DNA from: a candidate division KSB3 bacterium
Lineage (GTDB): Bacteria > Moduliflexota > Moduliflexia > Moduliflexales > Moduliflexaceae
Assembly: GCA_002748425.1 (NCBI GenBank)
Contig: PDSJ01000019.1
Span: 58,581 to 122,580, forward strand
Reading direction: 5' to 3'
Length of the DNA: 64,000 nucleotides
Shown: piece after piece, positions 55,501 to 63,399 of the stretch
Layout of the letters: the number at the start of each line of letters is the position of its first letter
How positions within the stretch are numbered: the first letter of the stretch is position 1
The notes under the pieces: model-generated
The model's input: only the letters and a program-made list of their open reading frames with translations
What the model was told of the DNA's origin: nothing
Databases searched by the model: none
Program-made: the position numbers and the translations under genes

Positions 55501-55883
55501 ACGAAAATGATCGTCGGCAAAGCCTTCAACTCGGATGTAATGATTTCCTCAGGAAACCTCTTTGTGTCGATGAGCTCCTCGATCTGTTTCAAAAGTATCT
55601 GCATCTCACATGGATTTATAGCGACGACATCGACGCTGAACATGCCCGCATCTCTATCCCTGAGAGCACAGATTCGGGAGACCTGGAACTGTATCTGGCA
55701 GCTGAAGATCGGGAAATTTTACTTCGCTATGCATTGAGCGGACGTGTCAAGCCGTTCCTCAGCCACCTTGAAACCCTGAACGCGCGGCTTCAACCAGAGC
55801 TTAAAGAGCTCCGGCAACTGGCCAAGCGTTTTGAATTGAAAGAAATTGTCAAGCGTCTTGAAGAAGAGAGTCCCCAGTCATGA
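52509..55883 (+). CDS. Hybrid sensor histidine kinase (PAS-PAS-GAF-PAS-HisKA-HATPase-REC)
   Basis: A 1124-residue cytoplasmic kinase. N-terminal coiled coil (1-60), PAS (about 65-175), PAS (185-290), GAF (305-465) with a cysteine cluster CEGMCKQCC, PAS (475-600), coiled coil, then HisKA with the phospho-acceptor His in FLANMSHELRTPLNAIL, ATPase with N box LLNLLGNAVKFTEKG and VADTGIGI, GTGLGLTIS, and a receiver (about 915-1035) with ILVVDDRQENRKLL, LLDLRMP and RKPL. The last 90 residues are an HPt-like or helical tail without an evident phospho-His. It has no membrane helix. It overlaps the HD-GYP regulator gene by 4 bases (ATGA), so the two form a signalling pair. Confidence 0.93.
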   Translation: MMQDPSTQDQLQRELDELRQRHQALQKRMQTLQAKLKRQDANLSREKTARRLIEKRFRIFQNAVETMHLGITITNLSRKIVYVNPADAEMHGYRPGELIGQNVGIFVPPELRHNVTIEEVEQLRGWVRESLNVRKDGSRFPVHLMSDLVKNDEGEPIAIITTCEDITKRWDMNNALRHSEWEKSLILDSMSELLLYYDKDLNILWMNRAASLTLQKSTVELIGQPFQDVWWHKDVPEIQELWKKVLETLSPQEGRFPSPGGGTWSIRVYPIFDEYQQFLGLVEFARNISIQQQALARVEHLNAVLEAIRGISQLIIREKSPKRLIQSACDNLVGARGYAGSWVILLNKAGEIVLSAGSTAQDGEISQYVSESLMQEGLFSCLGRIVQHPERSLFEYCEGMCKQCCFGQSHKQNEKAAIKICYNDTLYGILFVAIPDHLAADREEYALLEEISCDMAFALYNIDLERRRDYAERIVRSNEQWLAATLNNLSEAVVTTNARGLVSFFNPAAERLTGWKVDEVMGEDISFKVVNTDAWEEEPRKTLRSNGEVRAQITIVPGEYTILIARDGTYIPIEYSGNAIVNDEEQFVGFVMVFKDITERRQMELALEAERASLAEKVQERTAELSSMNERLQDEIVERQQTQLELQKAKEIAESASWAKSEFLANMSHELRTPLNAILGYAQIIKNASNLSERQMDGMEIINNSGNHLLNLINEILDLSKIEAGQMDLNPTKVDFFKFLAHITEMIEIRAKQRGVDFIFKRDPILPAGVLVDEKRLRQVLLNLLGNAVKFTEKGSVSFRVDVLRNRQHSNPRVQTVRFEVADTGIGIAQDQRSAIFQPFRQVGEKRHSVEGTGLGLTISQKLIRLMKSTLVMRSKLGKGTVFHFDLMLENSSDFMPQTEPERRTVSGYTGERKTILVVDDRQENRKLLYDMLAPLGFEVLEAVNGREGMEQIVKYQPDITLLDLRMPVMDGIDTVQELRKDPTFRDNIIIAVSASVYENDRRQSLQLGCNDFLRKPLCVDELLDLFQKYLHLTWIYSDDIDAEHARISIPESTDSGDLELYLAAEDREILLRYALSGRVKPFLSHLETLNARLQPELKELRQLAKRFELKEIVKRLEEESPQS

Positions 55884-56914
55884 ATATTGCTGAATCGATT
55901 ATCCTTGTCGTTGACGATAACCCGTCAAATTTGAACGTGCTGTTTGATATTTTCAGCAGCCTGGAGTATGATGTCCTGTTTGCATCAGACGGCGAAACCT
56001 GCTTGAAGCTGGTCGAATCCGAACAGCCTGATTTGATCTTGCTGGATGTTATGATGCCGGGTTTCGATGGTTTTGAGACCTGTCAGCGTCTGAAAGCCAG
56101 TGAAAAAACCCGATCCATTCCGGTGATTTTTATGACTGCGCTGGCAGATACGGCGGACAAAGTCAGAGGTTTTGAGGTCGGGGCTGTGGATTATATTACG
56201 AAACCGATTCGGCCGGGAGAGGTTCTGGCGCGCGTTAAAACGCATCTGACACTGCGAAAAATGTACATGATGCTTGAAGACCGGGAAGCACATCTCAGAT
56301 ACTTGGTCGAGGAGAAAACCCGCCAGATTTCAAATATCACGCTGGCATTGGTCAATGCTCTTGAAAATGCCAACAAGTTGAATGATACGGACACCGGTAA
56401 CCACATTAAACGAGTCGGAGAATACGCTGGGCTCCTGGCAGAAGGCTATGGCTGCGACCACGAATTTGTCAAGCGTATCAGGCTGTATGCACCGCTTCAC
56501 GATGTGGGAAAGGTCGGTCTGCCGGACAGCATCCTGCAGAAACCCGGGAAGTACAACGATGAAGAACTTCTCAAGATGCAGTATCACGTGGAGTTCGGGG
56601 CTGAATTGCTGAGTAGCGTCGGCATTGATCCGATGGCCCGCAACATTGCCAAATATCATCATGAGCGCTGGGACGGTACCGGCTATGTTGAACGGCTTGC
56701 CGGGACTGACATTCCACTTGAGGCGAGAATCGTCTCGGTTGTCGATGTCTATGATGCCCTGATCAGCACACGCCTGTATAAGCTGTCATTTTCTGAGGAC
56801 AAAGCCGATCGAATCATTCAGGAGGGGGCGGGAAAACATTTCGATCCTGATTTGGTTGAGGTCTTTTTTCAGAATAAGGACAGAATTTTGAACATCCGTT
56901 CGAAATTAGTCTAA
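55880..56914 (+). CDS. Response regulator with HD-GYP-type output (RpfG-like)
   Basis: A 344-residue protein. Residues 5-125 are a complete receiver (ILVVDDNPSNLNVL, LLDVMMPGFDGFE, FMTALAD, YITKPI). Residues 150-340 are an HD-GYP domain with NHIKRVGEYAG, the HD pair in APLHDVGKVGLPD, HH in KYHHERWDGTGYV, and DVYDALISTR. The GYP motif reads GYV, so activity on cyclic di-GMP is likely but not certain. It is translationally coupled to the hybrid kinase upstream and would lower c-di-GMP when phosphorylated. It ends the operon at an intrinsic terminator. Confidence 0.9.
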   Translation: MNIAESIILVVDDNPSNLNVLFDIFSSLEYDVLFASDGETCLKLVESEQPDLILLDVMMPGFDGFETCQRLKASEKTRSIPVIFMTALADTADKVRGFEVGAVDYITKPIRPGEVLARVKTHLTLRKMYMMLEDREAHLRYLVEEKTRQISNITLALVNALENANKLNDTDTGNHIKRVGEYAGLLAEGYGCDHEFVKRIRLYAPLHDVGKVGLPDSILQKPGKYNDEELLKMQYHVEFGAELLSSVGIDPMARNIAKYHHERWDGTGYVERLAGTDIPLEARIVSVVDVYDALISTRLYKLSFSEDKADRIIQEGAGKHFDPDLVEVFFQNKDRILNIRSKLV

Positions 56915-57046
56915 GTTCTAAGCGCAATTTTGCGTGGAACGCGTCCTTGAGTATGCAAAATAAGGCGAAAATGTATGACGTGCTTTTGGTTCAATACACC
57001 TTTTTTTCTTCTAACGATTGTATTTTCAATAATAATACGTTGAAAG

Positions 57047-57087
57047 TTATTCACATTTTTATCCACAGGCTGTGGATAATTTTTTTT
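57047..57087 (+). terminator. Intrinsic terminator overlapping DnaA-box sequences
   Basis: TTATCCAC (57059-57066) and GTGGATAA (57072-57079) form an 8-bp stem with a 5-base loop followed by eight T, a good rightward terminator for the kinase/HD-GYP operon. The same bases give two consensus DnaA boxes (TTATCCACA forward at 57059-57067, reverse at 57071-57079), and a third, TTATTCACA, lies at 57047-57055. See findings. Confidence 0.75.
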
Positions 57088-57114
57088 ATGATTGCGGCGC
57101 TTTGTCGTATTTCT

Positions 57115-58317
57115 TTAAGCTTTTGTCCTGGTCTTCTGAAATTCTTCTTTCACCTTGCAGAGGATATCCGGCTGTCCGAGAAGATCGGCGCCGCACATTG
57201 CCAGGGCCTGGATGCCCAACAACATATTGAGCCTGGCTTCTTCGGATTTCGACGCCAGAGCAAACTCATGACTATGCCCGGGAGCATCCTGCCCAGGCCG
57301 GAAAATGCGTCCTGTTGGATGAATCGCCGGCACAAGCTGACTCACGTTGCCGATGTCTGACGAGCCGCCTAATTCTCCGGGATGCTGCTCTTCCACCTGC
57401 ACCCCCAGACGCTGCATGTTGTCGGCATACAGTTCCATGAGCAGGTTGTTCGTCATCAGCGGTTCGTACATATGATCCCGATCGATCGTGATCTGTTCTC
57501 TTGTTCCGGTCGCAAGTGCTGCTCCTTTGACGCACTGTATGAATTGTTCCAGCACATTATAGGTTCGCTGCAATTCAGAGGCCCGGACGAGAAATTGTGC
57601 GCGAGTGTATTCTGGGATAATATTGGCAGCGCTTCCCCCATCTGTAATGATGCCGTGAATTCTGACATCATCCCTAAGCTGTTGCCGCAGGAGGCTGACA
57701 CTGTTAAAAAGCTGGATCAGGGCATCCAGCGCGTTGATCCCGTCAAAAGGGCAGTCTGCTGCATGAGCCGCTTTCCCATAGAATTCTACAATACAGCTGA
57801 CCGCCGCCAGATTCCATTTTCGTTTTATATCTCTGGACCCGGGATGAATCATCATTGCAGCGTCAATATCTTTGAACGCTCCATGTTGAATCAGCTCGAT
57901 TTTACCTCCTCCGCCCTCTTCGTCAGGAGTCCCCAGAACCATGACGCGGCCGTGCAGTCCTCCCTGTATTTTAGAAAGCACAATAGCGGCCCCGACACTC
58001 ATGGCAGCGATCAGGTTATGACCGCAGGCATGTCCGATCTCCGGTAAGGCATCGTATTCGGCGAGATAGGCCACTGTCGGCGCATCGTTTCCATCAAAGG
58101 AGTATGTGGCGCGAAAGGCGGTTTCTAAGCCAGCGAGGTCTTTTTCAATATGAAATCCGTGTGCAGCGAGCAGTGAGCATAAGCGTTCCTGTGCCAGAAA
58201 TTCTTGTCTGCCTAATTCCGGATGGGCATGCATGAACAGTGCTGCATCCCACATACGCTGTTCAATCTCGCGGGCCTGCTTTTGAAGCTCTTGTTTGATC
58301 GTGTCCATATTCATCAT
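57115..58317 (-). CDS. M20-family amidohydrolase (PM20D2/AbgB-like)
   Basis: A 400-residue metal-dependent amidohydrolase. GAGGA stands before the ATG at 58317; the frame is open to 58521 but without homology. Metal ligands are visible in EIGHACGHNLIA, TPDEEGGGG (catalytic Glu pair) and MIHPGSRD, and near the C-terminus in PGHSHEFA. The pattern AEYDALPEIGHACGHNLIAA is that of the subgroup including p-aminobenzoyl-glutamate hydrolase and mammalian PM20D2 (dipeptide repair). It probably cleaves an amide bond of a small acyl-amino acid or dipeptide in the cytoplasm; the substrate is not known. It is convergent with the HD-GYP gene. Confidence 0.88.
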   Translation of the reverse strand: MMNMDTIKQELQKQAREIEQRMWDAALFMHAHPELGRQEFLAQERLCSLLAAHGFHIEKDLAGLETAFRATYSFDGNDAPTVAYLAEYDALPEIGHACGHNLIAAMSVGAAIVLSKIQGGLHGRVMVLGTPDEEGGGGKIELIQHGAFKDIDAAMMIHPGSRDIKRKWNLAAVSCIVEFYGKAAHAADCPFDGINALDALIQLFNSVSLLRQQLRDDVRIHGIITDGGSAANIIPEYTRAQFLVRASELQRTYNVLEQFIQCVKGAALATGTREQITIDRDHMYEPLMTNNLLMELYADNMQRLGVQVEEQHPGELGGSSDIGNVSQLVPAIHPTGRIFRPGQDAPGHSHEFALASKSEEARLNMLLGIQALAMCGADLLGQPDILCKVKEEFQKTRTKA

Positions 58318-58521
58318 TTGGATCCTCAATGTTATGTTGTGTAGCGATTGAGAGAAGGCCTCCCGCATACTGTCGGCGCGGGACCGTGTTGACGCGTCGG
58401 TATCTTCGTCAAAAAAAGCGGCTTTTGTCAAATATTTTGTGCCGGACGGACGGGAGTGAGCAGTGCGTGCTGACTGACGGAAAGCAGCGAGTGCTATGCA
58501 TCGCAGCGTGTGAGGAAGCAT

Positions 58522-61209
58522 TCATTCACAATCTTTTTTGAGTCGATCCAGGAGGTTGAGAGCCTCGAGAGGAGTCATATTACCGACGTCGAGGTCTTTC
58601 AGCATTGTCAATACCGGATGCGGCGGAGCATCGAAGAGGGAAAGCTGGGAAGAGGAGGCGCGATATTTTTTCGACGCTCGCCGGCCTTCTCGGACTACCG
58701 GCGCTTTTGAAAAGTGATGTGCTGCTTCGCCATGACGATCCTGTTCCAGATCTGCAAGGATCTCTTTGGCGCGGTTGATGACTGGAATCGGCAAACCTGC
58801 CAGGCGGGCAACCTGAATGCCGTAACTCTGGTCAGCACCGCCTTCGATAATCTTACGCAGAAAAATGACCTGATCGTTCCATTCTTTGACGGCAATAGTA
58901 TAATTTTTAATACCCGGCAGCAGGGTGGCCAGTTCCGTGAGTTCGTGATAGTGGGTCGCAAATAAGGTCCGTGCGCCCAGAATGTGTTCGTTGCTGATGT
59001 GCTCCGCCACTGCCCAGGCGATGCTCATGCCGTCAAAGGTGCTAGTCCCGCGTCCGATTTCATCCAGCACGATCAGGCTTTTTTTTGTGGCATTATTCAG
59101 AATATTGGCAGTCTCGTTCATTTCCACCATGAAGGTGCTTTCGCCGCGACTGAGGTTATCCGAAGCTCCAATACGGGTAAAAATCCGATCGACCACCCCG
59201 ATTTCGGCTTTCCTGGCCGGTACAAAGCTGCCGATTTGAGCCATCAGGGCGATCAAGGCCACCTGACGGATATATGTAGATTTCCCTGCCATGTTCGGGC
59301 CAGTGATAATCAGCAGGCGGTTCTCATCGCAATCCAGTCGAGTATCGTTTGGAATGAACGGTTCATCAAGTCTCATCTGCTCGATCACCGGATGGCGCCC
59401 TTCCACAATCTCCAGGCGATCGTCTCCGCTGACGTCAGGCCTGACGTAGTTGTTCCGATCAGCCACTTCTGCCAGGGCCGCTAGTGCATCCAGGACGGCT
59501 ATCTTTTCAGCCGTCCCAAGTACCCGTTCGACCTCTTTTGTCACCGTGTCTCTGACCTCTTGAAAGAGGGTGTACTCCATCTCGACAATTTTATCTTCAG
59601 CCCCAAGCACTTTTGATTCGTACTCTTTCAAATCCGGCGTGATAAAGCGGGTCGCATTCACGAGAGTCTGTTTGATAATATAGTGTTCCGGCACAAGGTG
59701 CAGGTTTGCTTTGGTGACTTCGAGAAAGTATCCAAAGACCTTGTTGTATTTCACCTTGAGCGAGTTGATGCCGGTTTTCTCTCGTTCCTGCCGTTCCAGG
59801 CCGACAATCCAGTTTTTTCCTTCTCTGCTCATTGCTCGCAATTCGTCCAGCTCTTCGTTGTAAGCCTCACGAATCAATTTCCCTTCCCGCAGCGTCATCG
59901 GCGGATCGTCTGCAATGGCGCGTTCGATGAGTTGAGCGATGTCCTGCAGCTCGTCACAGGAGTCCATCAGATCGCGGGTCAAGGCTGCGGCAGCATCTTT
60001 TAAAAGCAGTCGAAGACCCGGAAGACGATGCAGGGAAGCTTTCAAGGCCGTGAGATCACGGGCATTGGCAGCGGAAAGTGTCAAGCGCGTGATAAGGCGT
60101 TCCAGATCGTGAATGCCTTGCAATTGATCCCGCAGATCGCCCCGCAGAATCAGATCGTCTTTCAATTCCTGAACAGCCTCCAGGCGTTTCCGGATCGCCT
60201 CGACGTCCACCAGAGGATGGCGCATCCATTTTTGGATCATGCGGCCGCCCATTGAGGTCATGCTCTTATCCAGCAGCCCCAGGAGCGATCCGGCGCGGCT
60301 GTGCTCGTTGATGGTCTTATAGAGTTCCAGGTTGCGTTGCGTGGCCGAATCGATCAGCATCACATGTTCATGGCGCAGGATACGTAGTTTGCGGATATGT
60401 GAGAGCGACGTTTTCTGGGTGTCCTGAAGATAGTGTAACAGCGCACCGGCGGCAGAGATGCCTGATGAAGCCTCACGACAGCCGAAGCCTGCCAGAGAAT
60501 GTATTTCAAAATGCTTCAGGAGCGTCTCTGTGGCATTGCGCTGCTGAAAGGCATACGCCGGAAGAGTCGAAACACAGGCAGCGTGATACAGGTCGATTGT
60601 CCGGCGGGCCTGGCTTTTTTCAGCAGAGTGATAGGCTTCCGGCACCAGGATTTCGCTCGGGGCAAAACGCTCAAGCTCGTCCTGAAGTCTTTGAAAACAC
60701 TGCGCTCCAGACAGTTCGCCGAGCTGAAATTCTCCGGTCGAGAGATCCAGAAAGGCCAGGCCCAGCTTTTGCTCCTGACGCGAATGCCGGCTGTGTTCAT
60801 CAAAATCCGGCGAGAAAACCGCAGCAATAAAGTTGTTTTCCCTGGCTTCGAGCAGCGAGCTGTCCAGGACAGTGCCGGGAGTGACGATACGCACGACTTC
60901 GCGTTTTACCAGGCCTTTCGCTTTTTTAGGGTCTTCCACCTGCTCGCAGATCGCCACCCGAAAGCCTTGTTTGATCATTCGTGCCAGATATGAGTCAACG
61001 GCATGATAGGGGATACCGCACAAGGGAACAGCATGAGCCTGACTGCTGGAATGCCTTGAGGTCAGGGTGATTTGCAAGGCTTTTGACGCAATTTCCGCAT
61101 CGTCGAAGAACATTTCGTAGAAATCTCCCATGCGGAAAAAGAGGATCGTATCAGGATGTTCAGCCTTGATACGTTTGTACTGCCTGATCATTGGGGTTTC
61201 TGCTGCCAT
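58522..61209 (-). CDS. mutS: DNA mismatch repair protein MutS
   Basis: An 895-residue mismatch-recognition ATPase. The mismatch-wedging Phe-x-Glu motif is in FFRMGDFYEMFFDDAE near residue 32. Walker A is ITGPNMAGKSTYIRQV, then FMVEMNETANIL, Walker B LIVLDEIGRGTSTFDG and the conserved ATHYHELTEL. Length fits MutS1. It works with MutL (not encoded here) to start repair after replication. The C-terminal residues 815-895 carry the beta-clamp/dimerisation region (SQLSLFD). The start at 61209 has a weak ribosome site. Confidence 0.97.
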   Translation of the reverse strand: MAAETPMIRQYKRIKAEHPDTILFFRMGDFYEMFFDDAEIASKALQITLTSRHSSSQAHAVPLCGIPYHAVDSYLARMIKQGFRVAICEQVEDPKKAKGLVKREVVRIVTPGTVLDSSLLEARENNFIAAVFSPDFDEHSRHSRQEQKLGLAFLDLSTGEFQLGELSGAQCFQRLQDELERFAPSEILVPEAYHSAEKSQARRTIDLYHAACVSTLPAYAFQQRNATETLLKHFEIHSLAGFGCREASSGISAAGALLHYLQDTQKTSLSHIRKLRILRHEHVMLIDSATQRNLELYKTINEHSRAGSLLGLLDKSMTSMGGRMIQKWMRHPLVDVEAIRKRLEAVQELKDDLILRGDLRDQLQGIHDLERLITRLTLSAANARDLTALKASLHRLPGLRLLLKDAAAALTRDLMDSCDELQDIAQLIERAIADDPPMTLREGKLIREAYNEELDELRAMSREGKNWIVGLERQEREKTGINSLKVKYNKVFGYFLEVTKANLHLVPEHYIIKQTLVNATRFITPDLKEYESKVLGAEDKIVEMEYTLFQEVRDTVTKEVERVLGTAEKIAVLDALAALAEVADRNNYVRPDVSGDDRLEIVEGRHPVIEQMRLDEPFIPNDTRLDCDENRLLIITGPNMAGKSTYIRQVALIALMAQIGSFVPARKAEIGVVDRIFTRIGASDNLSRGESTFMVEMNETANILNNATKKSLIVLDEIGRGTSTFDGMSIAWAVAEHISNEHILGARTLFATHYHELTELATLLPGIKNYTIAVKEWNDQVIFLRKIIEGGADQSYGIQVARLAGLPIPVINRAKEILADLEQDRHGEAAHHFSKAPVVREGRRASKKYRASSSQLSLFDAPPHPVLTMLKDLDVGNMTPLEALNLLDRLKKDCE

Positions 61210-61337
61210 ACCAGATTAGAGCGCCGCAACGACATACGAAGATGGACATAGTGCGACAGGCTGTCGATCGTGAATTCGTGTCTGCTCACTCCTTAGACTG
61301 GAAAAAACTCTCTGCGGGCGTGTGCCCGTGTGGCGGG

Positions 61338-61961
61338 CTAGACCTTCCACTCTTCACGTTGGCCCTGGGAGAGGATTTCCGTCAGTTCCATTGAACTTTT
61401 TTCCATTTTCAGGATTAAACGATCGGCCCGCTCGGCAAAAAAGTTATGGAACACCAGCGTAGGGATGGCGACGGCGAGTCCGGCGGCAGTTGTAATCAAT
61501 GCTTCGGAGATGCCGCCGGCCAATTTGTCGGCCTGTCCGATACCTTCCATCGAAATCACGTTGAAAACCTTGATCATGCCCCACACAGTCCCTAGTAAAC
61601 CCAGTAATGGCGTGATACCAGCAATTGTACTGAGGATAATTAGGTATCTTTCAAGATAGGCAATTTCGTGACGGCCAGCGTCTTCAATCGCTTCTTTAAT
61701 TTCGTCGCGGCCAAAGTAATATTTCATGATGCCAGCTTCGATGATTTTGGCAATCGGTTTGTTGCTTTTCGAACAAATCGACAAGACTTCATTAATATGT
61801 CCTTCAAGCAGCAGGCCCTTGATCCGGTTAAAAAAATCTTTTGGAATGACCTTGTCTTCGCGTAAATTCATGAAGCGTTCAAGAATAATCGCCACGGCAA
61901 TCACAGAGCACAACACAATCGGCAGAATGACATAGCCGCCTTTTATGAGAAAATCAAGCAT
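61338..61961 (-). CDS. MotA/TolQ/ExbB proton channel family protein
   Basis: A 207-residue inner-membrane protein with three helices: residues 10-28 (VILPIVLCSVIAVAIILE), about 110-135 (ILSTIAGITPLLGLLGTVWG) and 155-180 (ISEALITTAAGLAVAIPTLVF). The segments TPLLGLLGTVWGMIKVF and EALITTAAGLAVAIP are diagnostic of ExbB/TolQ. The family uses proton flow to drive TonB or Tol-Pal at the outer membrane, always with an ExbD/TolR partner. None is encoded next to it: the gene downstream is mutS. The start codon follows AGGGGC at 11 bases. Confidence 0.9.
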   Translation of the reverse strand: MLDFLIKGGYVILPIVLCSVIAVAIILERFMNLREDKVIPKDFFNRIKGLLLEGHINEVLSICSKSNKPIAKIIEAGIMKYYFGRDEIKEAIEDAGRHEIAYLERYLIILSTIAGITPLLGLLGTVWGMIKVFNVISMEGIGQADKLAGGISEALITTAAGLAVAIPTLVFHNFFAERADRLILKMEKSSMELTEILSQGQREEWKV

Positions 61962-62361
61962 AGTTTTTTGCCCCTTTCCCGAATGTAATCGGATGGAATA
62001 TCGCCTCGTTGCCTTTTAATGAATATCCTTACTTTTTCCACTTTTGTCTTGTCAAGAAATTTATATGGCGGGAATTTTTGAGAGTTGGGCAGACGTATGA
62101 TTCAGCGCTATCGTAACGTGGACAGAGGACACAGGCAGAGTTGTACAGCCAAAGAGCAGGCTCGACACAGGTCTCTTTGCGGCGATAAAGCTGCTGCGAG
62201 TCATGTGATGAAGCCTTGAAGAAATGTGCTCCGTAATTTTCGTATAATACGGGGGAAAGTCGCTCAGCAAATTGATCTCATTGTCTGAAAAAGATATTTT
62301 TTCCTTGCACTATTGACGCGCGATCACTATATTAGTTCTAGACATTCGGTGTGAGTTGGAT
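61962..62361. other. Divergent intergenic region between the ExbB-like gene and smpB
   Basis: A 400-bp stretch. Toward the left, TTGACA (reverse strand, 62050-62055) may serve the ExbB-like gene. Toward the right lies the smpB promoter and, further upstream, a perfect TATAAT (62243-62248) without a matching -35. No gene is visible. Confidence 0.4.
62305..62333 (+). promoter_or_regulatory. Promoter of smpB
   Basis: TTGCAC (62305-62310) and TATATT (62328-62333, 5 of 6) are spaced by 17 bases, with the start expected near 62340, about 20 bases before the ATG at 62362. Confidence 0.5.
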
Positions 62362-62820
62362 ATGAGCGGAAAAAAAATTATTTGTGTGAATAAAAAAGCC
62401 ACGCATTCGTACCTGATCGAAGATACGTATGAAGCCGGACTGGTCTTGCAAGGCACAGAGGTGAAGTCTCTGCGTAATGGACGGGCGAATCTGAAAGAAA
62501 GCTACGCAAAAATCAAAGGGTCTGAAGTTTTTTTGCATCAGTGCCATATTAGTCCATACAGCCATGGCAACCGCCAGAACCACGATCCGGTGCGGCCCCG
62601 GAAACTTCTGCTGCATAAACAGGAGATTCGGAAGTTGATCGGAAAGGTCACTGAGCGAGGCTACACATTGGTTCCGCTGCGCTTGTATTTTTCCCATGGC
62701 AAAGCTAAGTTGGAATTTGGGCTGGGAAAAGGCAAGAAGCTCCACGATAAACGGCATTCTTTGAAAGAAAAAGACGCAAAACGCGAGATGCAGCGCGCGT
62801 TCAAACAGCGTCATCAGTAA
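62362..62820 (+). CDS. smpB: SsrA-binding protein SmpB
   Basis: A 152-residue RNA-binding protein that brings tmRNA to stalled ribosomes. The start ATG at 62362 gives [20 protein letters not shown]. Signatures: [50 protein letters not shown], and a basic C-terminal tail ([16 protein letters not shown]) that enters the decoding channel. It lies 66 bp upstream of ssrA, its partner RNA, in the same direction. Confidence 0.97.
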   Translation: MSGKKIICVNKKATHSYLIEDTYEAGLVLQGTEVKSLRNGRANLKESYAKIKGSEVFLHQCHISPYSHGNRQNHDPVRPRKLLLHKQEIRKLIGKVTERGYTLVPLRLYFSHGKAKLEFGLGKGKKLHDKRHSLKEKDAKREMQRAFKQRHQ

Positions 62821-62886
62821 GGACTATTCAGCAAACAGGCGTGTCTTAGTGATCTTGCTGAATACGATCTCTTGCCCGCTGAGAAT

Positions 62887-63279
62887 GGGGGCGACCTGGC
62901 TTCGACGGGATTAGTTGAGGCTTCAGTTGCGTGCCGAGGTTCCGAGGCCCTCGTTAAACCCGGACTACAACAACTGCAGACGAATACAATATGCCTGCAA
63001 TGGCAATGGCTGCCTAGTGTAGCGTTGTCAGCATAACCGGGGACCATAAACTCCCCGGCGTTCAATGTGTGCTTTGTCCATGAGCCGCTGCGAACGTCAT
63101 TAACGTGGACTAGCGGCTTTTCATGTGCGGGGTTGAGTCGCGAAATCTCAACTGCACTCGCGTGTTCTTGATTTTGTCGGTGGGAGCCTGAACATGTCAA
63201 AATAACACATCGACTACGCATGTAGACGCTGGACGCTGAATAATTTCGGACCGGGGTTCGATTCCCCGCGCCTCCACCA
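62887..63279 (+). ncRNA. ssrA: Transfer-messenger RNA
   Basis: The 5' end GGGGGCGACCTGGCTTCGAC and the 3' end with T-arm CGGGG-TTCGATT-CCCCG and CGCCTCCACCA pair into the tRNA-like acceptor (one G-U). CCA is encoded. The tag frame starts at GCA 62976-62978 and ends at TAG 63015-63017, giving ADEYNMPAMAMAA, added to stalled proteins for degradation. The 393-base length is normal. A one-piece tmRNA, not permuted. Confidence 0.95.
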
Positions 63280-63289
63280 TTCACGTTTC

Positions 63290-63340
63290 AACAACCGATC
63301 CTGTTGCCGCTTCCGGTACACGGAATCGGTTGTTTTTTTT
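63290..63340 (+). terminator. Terminator of ssrA
   Basis: AACAACCGAT (63290-63299) and ATCGGTTGTT (63325-63334) form a perfect 10-bp stem, with a 25-base loop that can itself fold, followed by a run of T. It lies directly behind the tmRNA 3' end. Confidence 0.85.
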
Positions 63341-63399
63341 GCTGACGTTTGTCAGTAAAATGGTTCCCTTCGGCTCTGAAGCAGAGCGCCCAGTAAATA

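Noticed and set aside
57047..57079. Calling the DnaA-box cluster a chromosomal origin (oriC)
   Set aside because: Genes converge on it, dnaA, dnaN and other origin neighbours are absent, and two boxes are explained by a terminator stem; kept only as a finding.
62243..62248. Perfect TATAAT upstream of smpB as a main promoter
   Set aside because: No -35 box at 16-18 bases; the TTGCAC-N17-TATATT pair closer to smpB is better.
63180..63240. A tRNA-like gene separate from tmRNA near its 3' end
   Set aside because: The T-arm and acceptor there pair with the 5' end of ssrA and belong to the tmRNA.
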